Notes under the pieces: generated by a model
Database searches by the model: none
What the model was told of the DNA's origin: nothing
What the model saw: the letters and a program-made list of their open reading frames with translations, nothing else
DNA from: Nitrospinota bacterium
GTDB taxonomy: Bacteria; Nitrospinota_A; UBA7883; JACRLM01
Direction of reading: 5' to 3'
DNA: 64,000 nt
NCBI GenBank assembly: GCA_016208975.1
Contig: JACQXA010000004.1
Coordinates: 745,015-809,014, forward strand
Translations under genes and position numbers: made by a program
Part shown: piece by piece, positions 17,485 through 26,460 of the stretch
Layout: each line of letters begins with the position of its first letter
Numbering within the stretch: position 1 is the stretch's first letter

Positions 17485-20346
17485 TTATTTACCCCCCTTC
17501 CTGGTGGTGTACTGAAGGATCTCCGCCCTCTTCTCCATGTGGGGCAATGGCTTTAACGGCGGGAACTGGGGCCAATGCCCCTCCTCATCGGCCTTGTATA
17601 TCCTCACCCGCAGGTCGTACCACGCCGCCTGGCCGGTAATGGGGTCGGAGTTGGATATTTTCCCGCCGTTCCCGTCTGGCAGTTCCTCGGTAATACAATG
17701 GTTCAGCAGGAACCCTTTGGTGGCCTCCTCCGCTTTTGGATGGAGGTTCCAAGCTCCGGCCATCTTGCCGATGCCGTTCCACGTCCACACCGTGTCAGGC
17801 TGGACGGCGTGGGAGAACTTCGCCTGGACGCGGATCTTCCCGTGGGCCGATTCCACCCATATCCAGTCCATGTCATTGACGCCTATCTCCCTGGCCTTCA
17901 ACGGGTTTATGTACATGAAGTTCTGCCCGATGATCTGGCGGAGCCACGCGTTCTGCGAGTCCCACGAATGGTACATGGGCATGGGCCGCTGGGTGATGGC
18001 GTGGATGGTGTATTTGCCGGTGTCCACCTTCTCGTCCTCTATGGGAGGGTACCAGAAGGGAACCGGGTCGAAATACTTCAGCAGGCGCGCCTTCTGGGCG
18101 GCGGTGGCCGGTTTTCTGCCGGGCCGCGTGCCCTTGGCCGCCAGCCGGAACCTCTGCAAGACCTCGGAGTATATCTTCATGATGATAGGGTCGTTCCGCC
18201 TTATCAGCTTGTGGTCCAGCGCCCAGTTGAGATACCCCTGGTTTATGTTGCGGTGGTACTGGATAGACTCCTCCAGCTCGAACTGGAAGAAACATCCGTT
18301 CTTAATGTACATATCCCACTGGTTTGGGTTCGGCTCGCCTATCAGATGCTCGTCGCCATCTTTGCCGCGCCAGCCTGCCAGGAAACCTATGGGAGTGTCC
18401 GGCGCCACGGTCCAGTTGGTGATGAAGTCGTTGTAGCCTTTGAATTTCGGTTTGCCGGACTCGTCGCAGAAACCCTGAAGGCCCAACATGCCCGCAAGCT
18501 TTATTAAAGTCTCCTGGAACGGCTCGCACCCTTCCGGAGCCGGGAGTATCGGCTGGCGGATGGAGTCCACCACGCTGGTAAAATCGCTGATGGGCCTGTC
18601 CAACAGCGATATGACGTCGTACCGTTCAAGATAAGTGGTGTCTGGCAGGACCAGGTCGGCGAAGGCCACCATCTCCGAATAGAACGCGTCGGACACCACC
18701 AGAAAAGGTATTTTGTGCGTCCCGTCCGGCTCTTTGTCTTTCAGCATCTCTATCATGGCCGAGGTGTTCATGGAGGAGTTCCACGCCATGTTGGCCATGA
18801 AGAATATCAGGGTGTCTATCTTGTAGGGGTCTCCCCTCCAGGCGTTGGTTATGACGTTCTGGATCATCCCGTGGGCCGTAATGGGGAATTCCCACGAATA
18901 CGCCTTGTCTATGCGCACCGGCGTGCCGTCGGGATTTATCATAAGGTTCTCGGGCTTGGTGGGGAACCCCAGCTCCGGGTTGGGGAGCGGCGTATTGGGT
19001 TTCACCAGCGCCGGATCGTCAATGGGTTTCGGGCACGGGGGGATGGGCCGCGGATACGGCGGTTTGTGCCGGAATGCGCCGGGCCGGTCTATAAGGCCAA
19101 GGGTCATCATCAGCGCCGATAACGCCCGGCCCGTCTGGAACCCGTTGGAGTGGGCGGCGATGCCCCTCATGGCGTGGATGGACACCGGGTTGCCCGTAAC
19201 GGAGGTGTGATGGTTGCCCCAGGCGTCGGTCCACTCTATTGGTAGCGTTATTTTCTCGTCCCGCGCCACCACTCCCATTTCCAAAGCTATGCGCTCTATC
19301 TGCGAGGCGGGAACGCCGGCGATTTTAGACATCTTAGAAGGCTCGTAATCGGCTAACACCCGCTCCGCCAAAAGCTGGAACGAGGTTTTTACGGTCTTGC
19401 CGTCCGGCGTCTTGAACTGGCCCAACAGCGCGGGCTCCACCCCCTTGGCCATGAACGGCCTGGGGGAGTTTGTCACCGTGTCCCAAACGTAATTCTGGTT
19501 GGTGTCGCTGTCCTCGAATTTGCCTTCCTGCCAGAACAGCCCTTCGTCCTCTCCGCCCTCGTCCATCACCACAAGCTGGGGCGCGTTTGTGTGGGTCAGC
19601 AGGAATTCCCGGTCGTAAAGCCCGTTCTTTATTATCACGTGGAGCATGGAGAGGAGCAGGGCCCCGTCGGTTCCGGGCCTCACGGGAACCCACTCGTCGG
19701 CCACAGCCCCGTAACCGGAGCGGACGGGGTTTACCACCACCAGTTTACCGCCACGGTCTTTTAACCGGCCTATGCCTATCTTAAAGGGGTTGCTGTCATG
19801 GTCCTCCGCCACGCCGATAAGAAGGAGGTATTTTGTGCGGTCCCAGTCCGGCCCGCCAAACTCCCATCCTGTGCCGCCGATGGAGTAGATCATGGAGGTG
19901 GCCATGTTCACCGAGCAGAAACCGCCGTGGGCGGCGAAATTGGGGGTTCCGAACTGTTTGGCGAAATAGCTGGTGAGCGCCTGCATCTGGTCGCGCCCGG
20001 TGAAGAAGGCCAGCTTCTTGGGGTCGGTGGCGCGGATTTTGGCCAGCCGTTCGGCTAGGATCGAGTAAGCGCGGTCCCACGAAATCTCCTCGAAATCGGC
20101 GGCTCCCCGTTCGGCCCCCTCTTTGCGGAGTAGCGGCTTTTTGATACGCGCAGGGCTCACCTGTTTCATGATGCCCGCCGAGCCCTTGGCGCAAATAACC
20201 CCCTTGTTAGTGGGATGAGCCGGATTACCCTGGATGAAACGCGGCATGCCGTTCTCTATGGTCACTTTTATCCCGCACCGGCACGAGCACATATAGCACG
20301 TGGTGTACTTTACCTGGGCTCCGCTTGTATCCGCCGCTTCCGGCAT
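17485..20346 (-). CDS. soeA: Molybdopterin oxidoreductase catalytic subunit, SoeA-like (putative sulfite dehydrogenase)
   Basis: This is the catalytic subunit of a DMSO-reductase-superfamily enzyme. From the ATG at 20346, preceded at good spacing by AAGGAG, the product is 953 residues. An N-terminal [4Fe-4S] motif is CYMCSCRCG (Cys17, Cys20, Cys24) with the fourth Cys in GVICAKG. A Cys in HGGFCSVNM sits where the protein ligand to molybdenum is expected. The stretch GVAEDHDSNPFKIGIGRLKDRGGKLVVVNPVRSGYG resembles SoeA, the cytoplasmic sulfite-oxidising enzyme. There is no Tat signal, which agrees with SoeA and differs from DmsA. Other substrates, such as thiosulfate or polysulfide, cannot be excluded. 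No dedicated TorD-like chaperone gene is adjacent. Confidence 0.8.
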   Translation of the reverse strand: MPEAADTSGAQVKYTTCYMCSCRCGIKVTIENGMPRFIQGNPAHPTNKGVICAKGSAGIMKQVSPARIKKPLLRKEGAERGAADFEEISWDRAYSILAERLAKIRATDPKKLAFFTGRDQMQALTSYFAKQFGTPNFAAHGGFCSVNMATSMIYSIGGTGWEFGGPDWDRTKYLLLIGVAEDHDSNPFKIGIGRLKDRGGKLVVVNPVRSGYGAVADEWVPVRPGTDGALLLSMLHVIIKNGLYDREFLLTHTNAPQLVVMDEGGEDEGLFWQEGKFEDSDTNQNYVWDTVTNSPRPFMAKGVEPALLGQFKTPDGKTVKTSFQLLAERVLADYEPSKMSKIAGVPASQIERIALEMGVVARDEKITLPIEWTDAWGNHHTSVTGNPVSIHAMRGIAAHSNGFQTGRALSALMMTLGLIDRPGAFRHKPPYPRPIPPCPKPIDDPALVKPNTPLPNPELGFPTKPENLMINPDGTPVRIDKAYSWEFPITAHGMIQNVITNAWRGDPYKIDTLIFFMANMAWNSSMNTSAMIEMLKDKEPDGTHKIPFLVVSDAFYSEMVAFADLVLPDTTYLERYDVISLLDRPISDFTSVVDSIRQPILPAPEGCEPFQETLIKLAGMLGLQGFCDESGKPKFKGYNDFITNWTVAPDTPIGFLAGWRGKDGDEHLIGEPNPNQWDMYIKNGCFFQFELEESIQYHRNINQGYLNWALDHKLIRRNDPIIMKIYSEVLQRFRLAAKGTRPGRKPATAAQKARLLKYFDPVPFWYPPIEDEKVDTGKYTIHAITQRPMPMYHSWDSQNAWLRQIIGQNFMYINPLKAREIGVNDMDWIWVESAHGKIRVQAKFSHAVQPDTVWTWNGIGKMAGAWNLHPKAEEATKGFLLNHCITEELPDGNGGKISNSDPITGQAAWYDLRVRIYKADEEGHWPQFPPLKPLPHMEKRAEILQYTTRKGGK

Positions 20347-20469
20347 GACCGCTCCTTCCATTGGGTTTCGAACATGATAGAACTGGTACTGATACTTAAT
20401 GGTAGAGGGAAGGGAGCGGCCCGGGCCAATTAATATTTTTAATGGGGGTATATGGGAACTGGCAAGCTA

Positions 20470-20494
20470 CGCCCCCGCGGGAATCCCGGGGGCG
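20470..20494 (-). terminator. GC-rich hairpin between MCP and molybdoenzyme operon
   Basis: An 8-bp perfect stem (20470-20477 with 20487-20494) lies 17 bases past the stop codon of the minus-strand chemoreceptor. No T-run follows on either strand, so it may be a weak terminator or an mRNA-stabilising hairpin. Confidence 0.4.
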
Positions 20495-20510
20495 GCTTGA
20501 TTTGCGCCAG

Positions 20511-21947
20511 TCAGTTCCGGCCCGCGCCGTCCATATTGGAGGAGCCTATGAGGATGGAAAGCGCCGTAACGGTGTCCTGCATGCTACCGGCCTGGGCGGA
20601 CAGCTCCTCGGAGGCCGCCGCCGTCTCCTCGGCGTTGGCGGCGGAGCGGTGGGTAACCGCGTCCATCTGAGACACGGCTTCGTTCACCTGCTCCACCCCC
20701 TGCGCCTGGCTTTGCGAAGCGGAGGTTATCTCCTGGACGATCCCCGCCACGTTTTTAATTTTCCCCACAAGTTTCACAAGGATATCGTTGGCCTGCCGGG
20801 CGGTAAGGTTCCCCTCCGTGACCCTGGCATGGGATTCCCCGATAAGCGCGGAAGTCTCCTTCACGGCGTTGCCGGACCTTAACGCCAGGTTGCGAACCTC
20901 TTCGGCCACCACCGCGAAACCTTTCCCGTGCTCTCCCGCCCGGGCCGCTTCCACCGCCGCATTTAGGGCCAGCAGGTTCGTCTGGAAGGCTATTTCCTCG
21001 ATGACCTTGAGGATATCGCCTATTTTTCTGGAGGAGGTGTCTATGGAGTCCATGGCCTTTATCATGGCGCCCATGGCCTCGGCCCCACGCTGGGCTTCGG
21101 CGCTGGCCTCCAGCGCGATGGTTTGGGCCTGGCCGGAGTTGTCCGCGTTGCGCCGGGCCTCCTCTGCCACGCCGCCCAAGGTGGCCGTGGTCTGGGCCAG
21201 CGATGAAGCCTGCTGTGTGGCCCCCTCCGCCAAGGACTGGCTGGCGGCTGAAAGCTGTTTAGACGCCGCGGCCACCTGCTCCGCCCCCCCAGACAATTCC
21301 CCGGCCATGGCGGTAAGGTGTTTGCGCATGGAAGAGCATATCCTCCAGGCGATTGCTGAACCCAAAATCAACCCGGCGGCCATGAGGACAATTCCCGCGG
21401 TTTTGCTGGCGCTAGATTGGGAGTTGAGGTTCGCCACGGAGTCATCCAGCTCCTTACGGGATCCTTCCACCACTTTGTCCACGGCCACATGCAACTTCTC
21501 GGCGTATGGGTCAAACTGCTCCATCATCACGTTACCGGCTTCCGGTCCGCCGTCTATATACGCCTGGGCCATTTTGCGGCCCATTTGGTAATACCCTTCG
21601 AAATCCTCCCCGGTCTGGCGCAGTTGGGCCTCCCATGGGGTGCCAGCGTACAGTTTTTCCAGTTCACCGGCTTTTTGCCTGAACAGCTGGGCGTATTTTT
21701 CAGCTTCATCGAACCCGTCGTTGAAACCTTCGGCGCCCCGGGTGGCGGATATGTCCGTCAACCATTGTTGCACCTGGATAACCGCCATGCTCATCTCGCT
21801 GGCGGCCTTGCTTCGCATGCTAACATGGCTTATGGTTTCGGCCTCATGGAGGCATTCACCAGCCACATAAACTGAATAACCGCCAAGCGCCAGCAACAGG
21901 GCAAGCGCCACCCCAAAACCGCCATATACTTTTTGGATAATGTTCAT
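20511..21947 (-). CDS. Methyl-accepting chemotaxis protein
   Basis: The 478-residue chemoreceptor has an N-terminal membrane helix ([21 protein letters not shown]), a periplasmic helical domain to about residue 170, and a second membrane helix ([19 protein letters not shown]). The cytoplasmic part carries the signalling tip [38 protein letters not shown], which binds CheA and CheW. I see no clear HAMP domain after the second membrane helix. The sensory domain resembles the four-helix-bundle type and contains no obvious cofactor motif, so the ligand is unknown. There is no C-terminal methylation-tether pentapeptide. It diverges from another MCP at 22236. Confidence 0.93.
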   Translation of the reverse strand: MNIIQKVYGGFGVALALLLALGGYSVYVAGECLHEAETISHVSMRSKAASEMSMAVIQVQQWLTDISATRGAEGFNDGFDEAEKYAQLFRQKAGELEKLYAGTPWEAQLRQTGEDFEGYYQMGRKMAQAYIDGGPEAGNVMMEQFDPYAEKLHVAVDKVVEGSRKELDDSVANLNSQSSASKTAGIVLMAAGLILGSAIAWRICSSMRKHLTAMAGELSGGAEQVAAASKQLSAASQSLAEGATQQASSLAQTTATLGGVAEEARRNADNSGQAQTIALEASAEAQRGAEAMGAMIKAMDSIDTSSRKIGDILKVIEEIAFQTNLLALNAAVEAARAGEHGKGFAVVAEEVRNLALRSGNAVKETSALIGESHARVTEGNLTARQANDILVKLVGKIKNVAGIVQEITSASQSQAQGVEQVNEAVSQMDAVTHRSAANAEETAAASEELSAQAGSMQDTVTALSILIGSSNMDGAGRN

Positions 21948-22235
21948 AGCCTCCCCCTCATGGCTAGATCCGGCCCCGGACGAAGATACCGCGATTTCCC
22001 ATACGGCGTAATGTGGAAGATAACGTTTGCGAACGCGGCCAGCAAGACAAAGATATTCAGGCAGGTATTATACATATTTTGAAAAATCCGGTGAATCGTT
22101 AAATTCAATCCGTTGGTGGACAATGTTTCAATAAGCAGTTTTTTGGATACCTCTTCACTGCAAGTGATAAACGCGGTATTATTTTTTGAGCGAACACAAT
22201 CTTAACGTTTCCTCCAAAGAAAACCCGGGGTATCA

Positions 22236-23654
22236 ATGAGATGGTTTGAAGGCAGGTCTTTAAGTTTTAAAATAATCTTCCCGCTCGGTGTCATTTTCGC
22301 TCTCACCTCGGTAGCCAATATCATCTGGGCTGGCCGGAGCCAACAGGACCAGGCCATAGAACAGGCCAGAATCCGCGCCCTGGAGATCGCCGACGTAACC
22401 TTGAGCTCCCTGAACAACCTTATGGTGGCCGGGGCCATGGACAGGCGGCAGACCCTTCTGAACATGATCGGGCAGATGGAAGGGATAAAAGACGTCCGGG
22501 TGGTCCGGGGCAAGGCCATCAATGAACAGCTAGGCGATGGAACCCCGGATGAAGCCCCGAAAACCGATAGCGACAATCGGGTTTTGGCCTCCGGCAAGCC
22601 GGAGTTCGATTACCAAAAGGGGGAGCTTAAAGCGACCCTCCCGTTCCTCCTGTCGGCCAACTGGCGGGGGGTGAACTGTTTCGACTGCCATCAGGGCAAG
22701 GAGGGGGAAGCCGTGGGCGCCCTGGCCCTCACAATCTCCATGAAAGAGGTGGAGGATTCCATCACCAAAGGCAAAATACTCTTCGGCGCGTTTTTCGCCG
22801 TGGAGGGGCTTATCATGCTGGGCATCCTGTTTTACGTCATCCATTACAAGGCGGGCGTAATGCTGGAAAACCTTGCAGGGGGGCTCTCTACTGAAACCAT
22901 GGGGGTTACGGAGGCGTCCGGCCAGATAATCGCCACCGGGGAGGAATTAAAAGATGGAGCGGCGGAGCAGGAACGGGCATTGGCAAACGTTTCCGGCTCG
23001 CTGTCGCGGATGACGGAGCTTATCAAGTCTGCCGAGGATGAGTCGGCCAAGGTCAAGAAGCTGATGACCCAAGTGGAGGGAATTGTGGACAGGGGCGCTA
23101 CGTCCATGGACAGGACGATGGAAGCCATGGATTCCATCCGGCAATCTTCCGGGAAAATAGGCTCCATCATAAAACTCATAGAAGACATAGCCGCCCAAAC
23201 CAACCTATTGGCCCTAAACGCGGCTGTGGAGGCGGCCAGGGCCGGCGAAAGCGGTAAAGGGTTCGCCGTGGTGGCCGAGGAGGTGCGCTCTTTGGCGATG
23301 AGGGTGGGGTCTGCGGCGAAGGAGACATCCGGTTTCCTGCAGGAATCCATCGAAAACACCGAAAACGGCGGCAAGCTGGCCAGCGAGACCCACGGCGTGC
23401 TGACGAAAATCCGCAAGTCCGTCGAGGATGTTGTGGAGCATGTGAACAAAATGGCGGATATGGCTGGCGAACAGGCTTCCAGCGTATCGGTGGTGGACGC
23501 CACCATGGCGGAACTTGGCCGGGTCACTAAAACCGCCGCCAAAGGCGCCGGGGAAGCCGCCGAGGCCGCCACCCATCTTCGCGAACAGGCCGAGGAGTTA
23601 AACGAGATAGTCCGGCAGTTGCGGCAGATGGTTAAAGGGGAGGAAAAGGATTAA
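22236..23654 (+). CDS. Methyl-accepting chemotaxis protein with periplasmic haem c-binding sensor
   Basis: The 472-residue receptor has membrane helices at about residues 11-32 and 178-200 and a cytoplasmic MCP domain with [21 protein letters not shown]. The periplasmic sensor contains Cys148-Phe-Asp-Cys151-His152, a c-type haem attachment site, preceded by VRVVRGKAIN and SGKPEFDYQKGELKATLPF. This matches the haem-containing PAS-like sensors known in Geobacter chemoreceptors. It probably senses redox state, oxygen, NO or CO and steers the cell accordingly; the ligand is inference. Haem attachment requires the cytochrome c maturation system. It diverges from the MCP at 20511-21947. Confidence 0.92.
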   Translation: MRWFEGRSLSFKIIFPLGVIFALTSVANIIWAGRSQQDQAIEQARIRALEIADVTLSSLNNLMVAGAMDRRQTLLNMIGQMEGIKDVRVVRGKAINEQLGDGTPDEAPKTDSDNRVLASGKPEFDYQKGELKATLPFLLSANWRGVNCFDCHQGKEGEAVGALALTISMKEVEDSITKGKILFGAFFAVEGLIMLGILFYVIHYKAGVMLENLAGGLSTETMGVTEASGQIIATGEELKDGAAEQERALANVSGSLSRMTELIKSAEDESAKVKKLMTQVEGIVDRGATSMDRTMEAMDSIRQSSGKIGSIIKLIEDIAAQTNLLALNAAVEAARAGESGKGFAVVAEEVRSLAMRVGSAAKETSGFLQESIENTENGGKLASETHGVLTKIRKSVEDVVEHVNKMADMAGEQASSVSVVDATMAELGRVTKTAAKGAGEAAEAATHLREQAEELNEIVRQLRQMVKGEEKD

Positions 23655-23671
23655 CCGGCCTTTTCAAGGCT

Positions 23672-24001
23672 TTAGTACTTGGCGCCGAATTTCTGGGTAT
23701 AGCGGATTATTTCGTCCAGCGCGGCGCGGAAGATGGTGAACTGTTTCTCCGAGATGGCCTTGTTCTTCTCCACAAGCTCCGCCACGTAGAACACGCCGAA
23801 CACCATGTTGTTCCACTGGTTGAAAAACCGCTCGATTATCCTGGAGCGGCCATCCACCGTGTCGTATCCCACCATGAGGCGTTTATGGATGTCCAGCAAA
23901 GCCTTGGCGTAATCCTGTATCCGGGACATGTCCGCGTCTTTATATGAACTGCTCCCCATCGCCGACTGCACATCTTTAGTGACGGCGGTAAGCTCTTTCA
24001 C
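23672..24001 (-). CDS. Hypothetical helical protein
   Basis: I do not recognise this 109-residue product. It starts at a GTG (24001); an in-frame TAG lies seven codons upstream, so it cannot extend far. It is predicted all-helical, with a central IIERFFNQWNNMVFGVFYVAELVEKNK that is amphipathic rather than membrane-spanning, and no Cys. It lies 17 bases from the convergent haem MCP gene. Steady codon use typical of the neighbours supports a real gene. A role beside the chemoreceptors is possible but not shown. Confidence 0.55.
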   Translation of the reverse strand: MKELTAVTKDVQSAMGSSSYKDADMSRIQDYAKALLDIHKRLMVGYDTVDGRSRIIERFFNQWNNMVFGVFYVAELVEKNKAISEKQFTIFRAALDEIIRYTQKFGAKY

Positions 24002-24129
24002 ATAATCCTGAATGGCGCCCTAGCCAGCCTGACTGCTCATCTAAAATATAATTTTGCTTTGATGGACATGACTACCCGAAGAACATGATTATAAGCTAAC
24101 CGGCGGTTAAAGTGTATTATTGTAAAAAA

Positions 24130-24435
24130 TCAAAAGGCCACTTTTTTTTCGTACCTCTCCACCGAGTCACTGTCCACACGGTACACCCCGCGGATTTTAA
24201 GCCCCCGCAATTGCCCCTCGTCTATCAGCCTTATGATGGTGGCAACGCTCACCCCCCACCGCGCCATAAGCTGGGACGTGGTGTAGAACCTGCGCCTGCC
24301 GGAGGCCGGGGGATTGCCCGGCGCGGGTATCCTGCCGCAGGACCCCAGCCCCAAACCGCCCGACTTGCTTTTTTTCCCCACCTCAGGAACCTCCCAAGAA
24401 AAGAAGATTTTTTTGACTTGTAAATGCCCGGCCAC
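24130..24435 (-). CDS. Helix-turn-helix (excisionase/MerR-like) DNA-binding protein
   Basis: The 101-residue product has a C-terminal winged-helix domain of the HTH_17/excisionase type: RRFYTTSQLMARWGVSVATIIRLIDEG, then QLRGLKIRGVYRVDSDSVERYEKK. Such proteins include phage excisionases and small MerR-like regulators. The first about 45 residues are basic, Gly- and Pro-rich and probably disordered. The start is a GTG at 24435 and remains uncertain. It diverges from the CI-like repressor at 24502, with a perfect 7-bp dyad in the short shared region. No integrase is nearby, so a role as an accessory regulator is as likely as a true excisionase. Confidence 0.72.
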   Translation of the reverse strand: MAGHLQVKKIFFSWEVPEVGKKSKSGGLGLGSCGRIPAPGNPPASGRRRFYTTSQLMARWGVSVATIIRLIDEGQLRGLKIRGVYRVDSDSVERYEKKVAF

Positions 24436-24449
24436 CGAATTAAAATCCT

Positions 24450-24469
24450 AATTAACTGAAGCGTTAATT
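24450..24469. promoter_or_regulatory. Candidate operator dyad between divergent regulators
   Basis: A perfect inverted repeat of 7 bp with a 6-base spacer (AATTAAC-N6-GTTAATT) lies in the 66-base AT-rich gap between the excisionase-like gene and the CI-like repressor gene. Its place and symmetry fit an operator for the repressor. Binding is inferred, not shown. Confidence 0.55.
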
Positions 24470-24501
24470 GTCAATAAAATTTTGAACTTTTGCGTAAAAA
24501 C

Positions 24502-25236
24502 ATGATAGACCGCAAGGCTTTGGCCAAAAGGATAAAGGATGTCCGGGGGGAGCGGACGCTGAAGGAATTCGCCGAGCTGGTCGGCGTCTCCCATACCTCC
24601 ATAAGGAGGTACGAGGAGGGCGCCATGCCAGACATAGACATATTGCTGAAGATAGCCGAGGTGGCCGGGATGGACCTGGGGAGGCTCATCACCGGCAAGC
24701 CACTCCCGGCGGACGTGAGGGACACCAAGCCGGTCATCTTCCATCTTCATCCATCCCGGGGCGCGGCGAGGGGTTTCGCCGAGCCCGCGTTCCCTTCGGG
24801 CCGGGAGGGGGAGCATTACATCAGCGTCCCCCTTACCGAGGGGCGAATAGCCGCCGGGATGCCCATCATCACGGAAGAAAACGTGATAGACCACATCCTT
24901 TTGCATATGAGGGTTTTAAAACAGTCCGGCGCATCCAAAAACCTTATAGCCTGCCGCGTGCAGGGGGAATCCATGCTACCTCACCTAAACCCGGGCGACA
25001 TTGTGATAATAGACCGGGACGTGGACAAGGAAAGGATACTGGAGCGGAAGATATACGCCGTTTACGAGGGGGGGGGCATCACCGCCAAGATGCTCCAGAA
25101 AGACGGTAGCCATTTATATCTAATACCATTAAACCTGGCGGAAAAAATCCAGCATATAGACCTGCGGGAAAACGAGAACCCCATTGTGGGGCTTGTCATA
25201 GGCGCATGGCGCAACTTCGAGGGGAGGGTTATCTAA
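24502..25236 (+). CDS. CI/LexA-like repressor with HTH and S24 self-cleavage domain
   Basis: The 244-residue protein joins an N-terminal XRE helix-turn-helix (KEFAELVGVSHTSIRRYEEG) to a C-terminal S24 peptidase domain. The catalytic serine is Ser157 in QGESM and the lysine is Lys196 in GITAKMLQK. An Ala118-Gly119 pair lies 39 residues before the serine, matching the cleavage-site spacing of phage CI repressors (about 38). This suggests RecA-stimulated self-cleavage on DNA damage. I chose the ATG at 24502 over the TTG at 24490; neither has a strong ribosome-binding site. No other phage genes are visible, so the regulated target may be the divergent HTH gene. Confidence 0.88.
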   Translation: MIDRKALAKRIKDVRGERTLKEFAELVGVSHTSIRRYEEGAMPDIDILLKIAEVAGMDLGRLITGKPLPADVRDTKPVIFHLHPSRGAARGFAEPAFPSGREGEHYISVPLTEGRIAAGMPIITEENVIDHILLHMRVLKQSGASKNLIACRVQGESMLPHLNPGDIVIIDRDVDKERILERKIYAVYEGGGITAKMLQKDGSHLYLIPLNLAEKIQHIDLRENENPIVGLVIGAWRNFEGRVI

Positions 25237-25262
25237 CGGCCCGCCGCCTATTGGGGTTCCGG

Positions 25263-26219
25263 CTAGTCTTTGCCCAGGCAGAGGCGGTCGAGCATATGCA
25301 CAAGGTCGCCTATCTCCAGCTTGTTCAGCCAGGCGTCGGCCCCGACCGTCTTGCACTTGTGGATCATGGCGTCGTTAATCAGCGATGAAAATATGACCAC
25401 CGGCAATTCCTTCAAGCCAAGTTCTTCCTTCACCCGTCTGCATACCGTAAGCCCGTCCATCTGCGGCATTTCCACGTCTGTCACCAGCGTACACACATAA
25501 TCGGTCACCGGTTTGCCCTCACGTTTGGCCCGGGCCGCAAGCTGGGCCACATGGTCGAAAGCGTCCAGGCCGTTATCGAAACTTGTGATGTTGGAGTAGC
25601 CCACTTCCTGGGCCACGGAAATGGTTTTGGCCCGCACGATGGGAGAATCCTCCGCCAGAACGATATGCTTCATCTGGCGCTCGTGGTGCCGCTGGTCTAT
25701 GTTGGCGGCGTGCTTCGGATCTTCATCCTCGTGGTACACAAGCCTCGTTTTGGGGTATATGTCCGCCAGGATATGCTCCAGGTCTATAAGCAAAATGTTG
25801 CGCTTGTTTATGGTGACGGAGGATGTGACGGCCGGGCGGTGCTGGGCGATGATGGGGGGCAACGGCGTTATCTCCGACCATGAGCACCGGTGGATCTGGT
25901 TGATGCCGTCCACCAGGAAACCGTTTGTAAGGTTGTTGAACGAGCAGACCATCACCACACGAAACCTGTCCTCCTGGTCCTTGAGCGGGACATCCAGGTG
26001 TTTTGCAAGGTTGATCAGGGTAATGGTGGAATCCCGAAGGATAAAAACACCCATAACGGAAGGGTAAGCCTCCGGCACGGAAGATACGGACTTGGGATTG
26101 TACGTGAGGATCTCCCGTATCTTGGAGACGTTTACGCCGAAGCTCTGGGAGCCCAGCATAAACTCCAGAATCTCAACTTCGTTTGTGCCGCTTTCCAGCA
26201 GGATGTCTGTTTTGCTCAT
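25263..26219 (-). CDS. cheV: Chemotaxis coupling protein CheV (CheW-REC)
   Basis: CheV couples chemoreceptors to CheA and carries a phosphorylatable receiver. The 318 residues divide into a CheW-like domain (about 10-160, with FMLGSQSFGVNVSKIREIL and VMGVFILRDSTITLINLAKHL) and a C-terminal receiver (about 183-318). The receiver shows the acidic pocket VLAEDSP, the probable phospho-acceptor Asp in CTLVTDVEMPQMDG, and the conserved Ser/Lys positions. It lies downstream of the two chemoreceptor genes at 20.5-23.7 kb, separated by the regulator pair. It converges with the CI-like repressor gene across 26 bases. Confidence 0.95.
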   Translation of the reverse strand: MSKTDILLESGTNEVEILEFMLGSQSFGVNVSKIREILTYNPKSVSSVPEAYPSVMGVFILRDSTITLINLAKHLDVPLKDQEDRFRVVMVCSFNNLTNGFLVDGINQIHRCSWSEITPLPPIIAQHRPAVTSSVTINKRNILLIDLEHILADIYPKTRLVYHEDEDPKHAANIDQRHHERQMKHIVLAEDSPIVRAKTISVAQEVGYSNITSFDNGLDAFDHVAQLAARAKREGKPVTDYVCTLVTDVEMPQMDGLTVCRRVKEELGLKELPVVIFSSLINDAMIHKCKTVGADAWLNKLEIGDLVHMLDRLCLGKD

Positions 26220-26460
26220 TTGCCCTATTAATTGTGAAAGGCTCCTTTACATCCCCATTCCGGCCAAGAATACATCTTTTTCGCCTGATTAACCAGACCT
26301 AAGGCCGCTTAGCCACGGGTAACGATGATATAAGGAACCGGCATGGAGCGGTATGATGGCCGTTCCATGCCGCTTGCCGGGATCAGGCTTTGGAACACGC
26401 AAGATCCCAAAGCTTCACAACCGCTATCCCGGCATTTTACCTCCCCATGGAAAACGGAAG

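Noticed and set aside
17537-18507. Two long plus-strand frames (299 and 310 codons) opposite the molybdoenzyme gene
   Set aside because: They overlap each other and the real catalytic-subunit gene; their translations show no domain.
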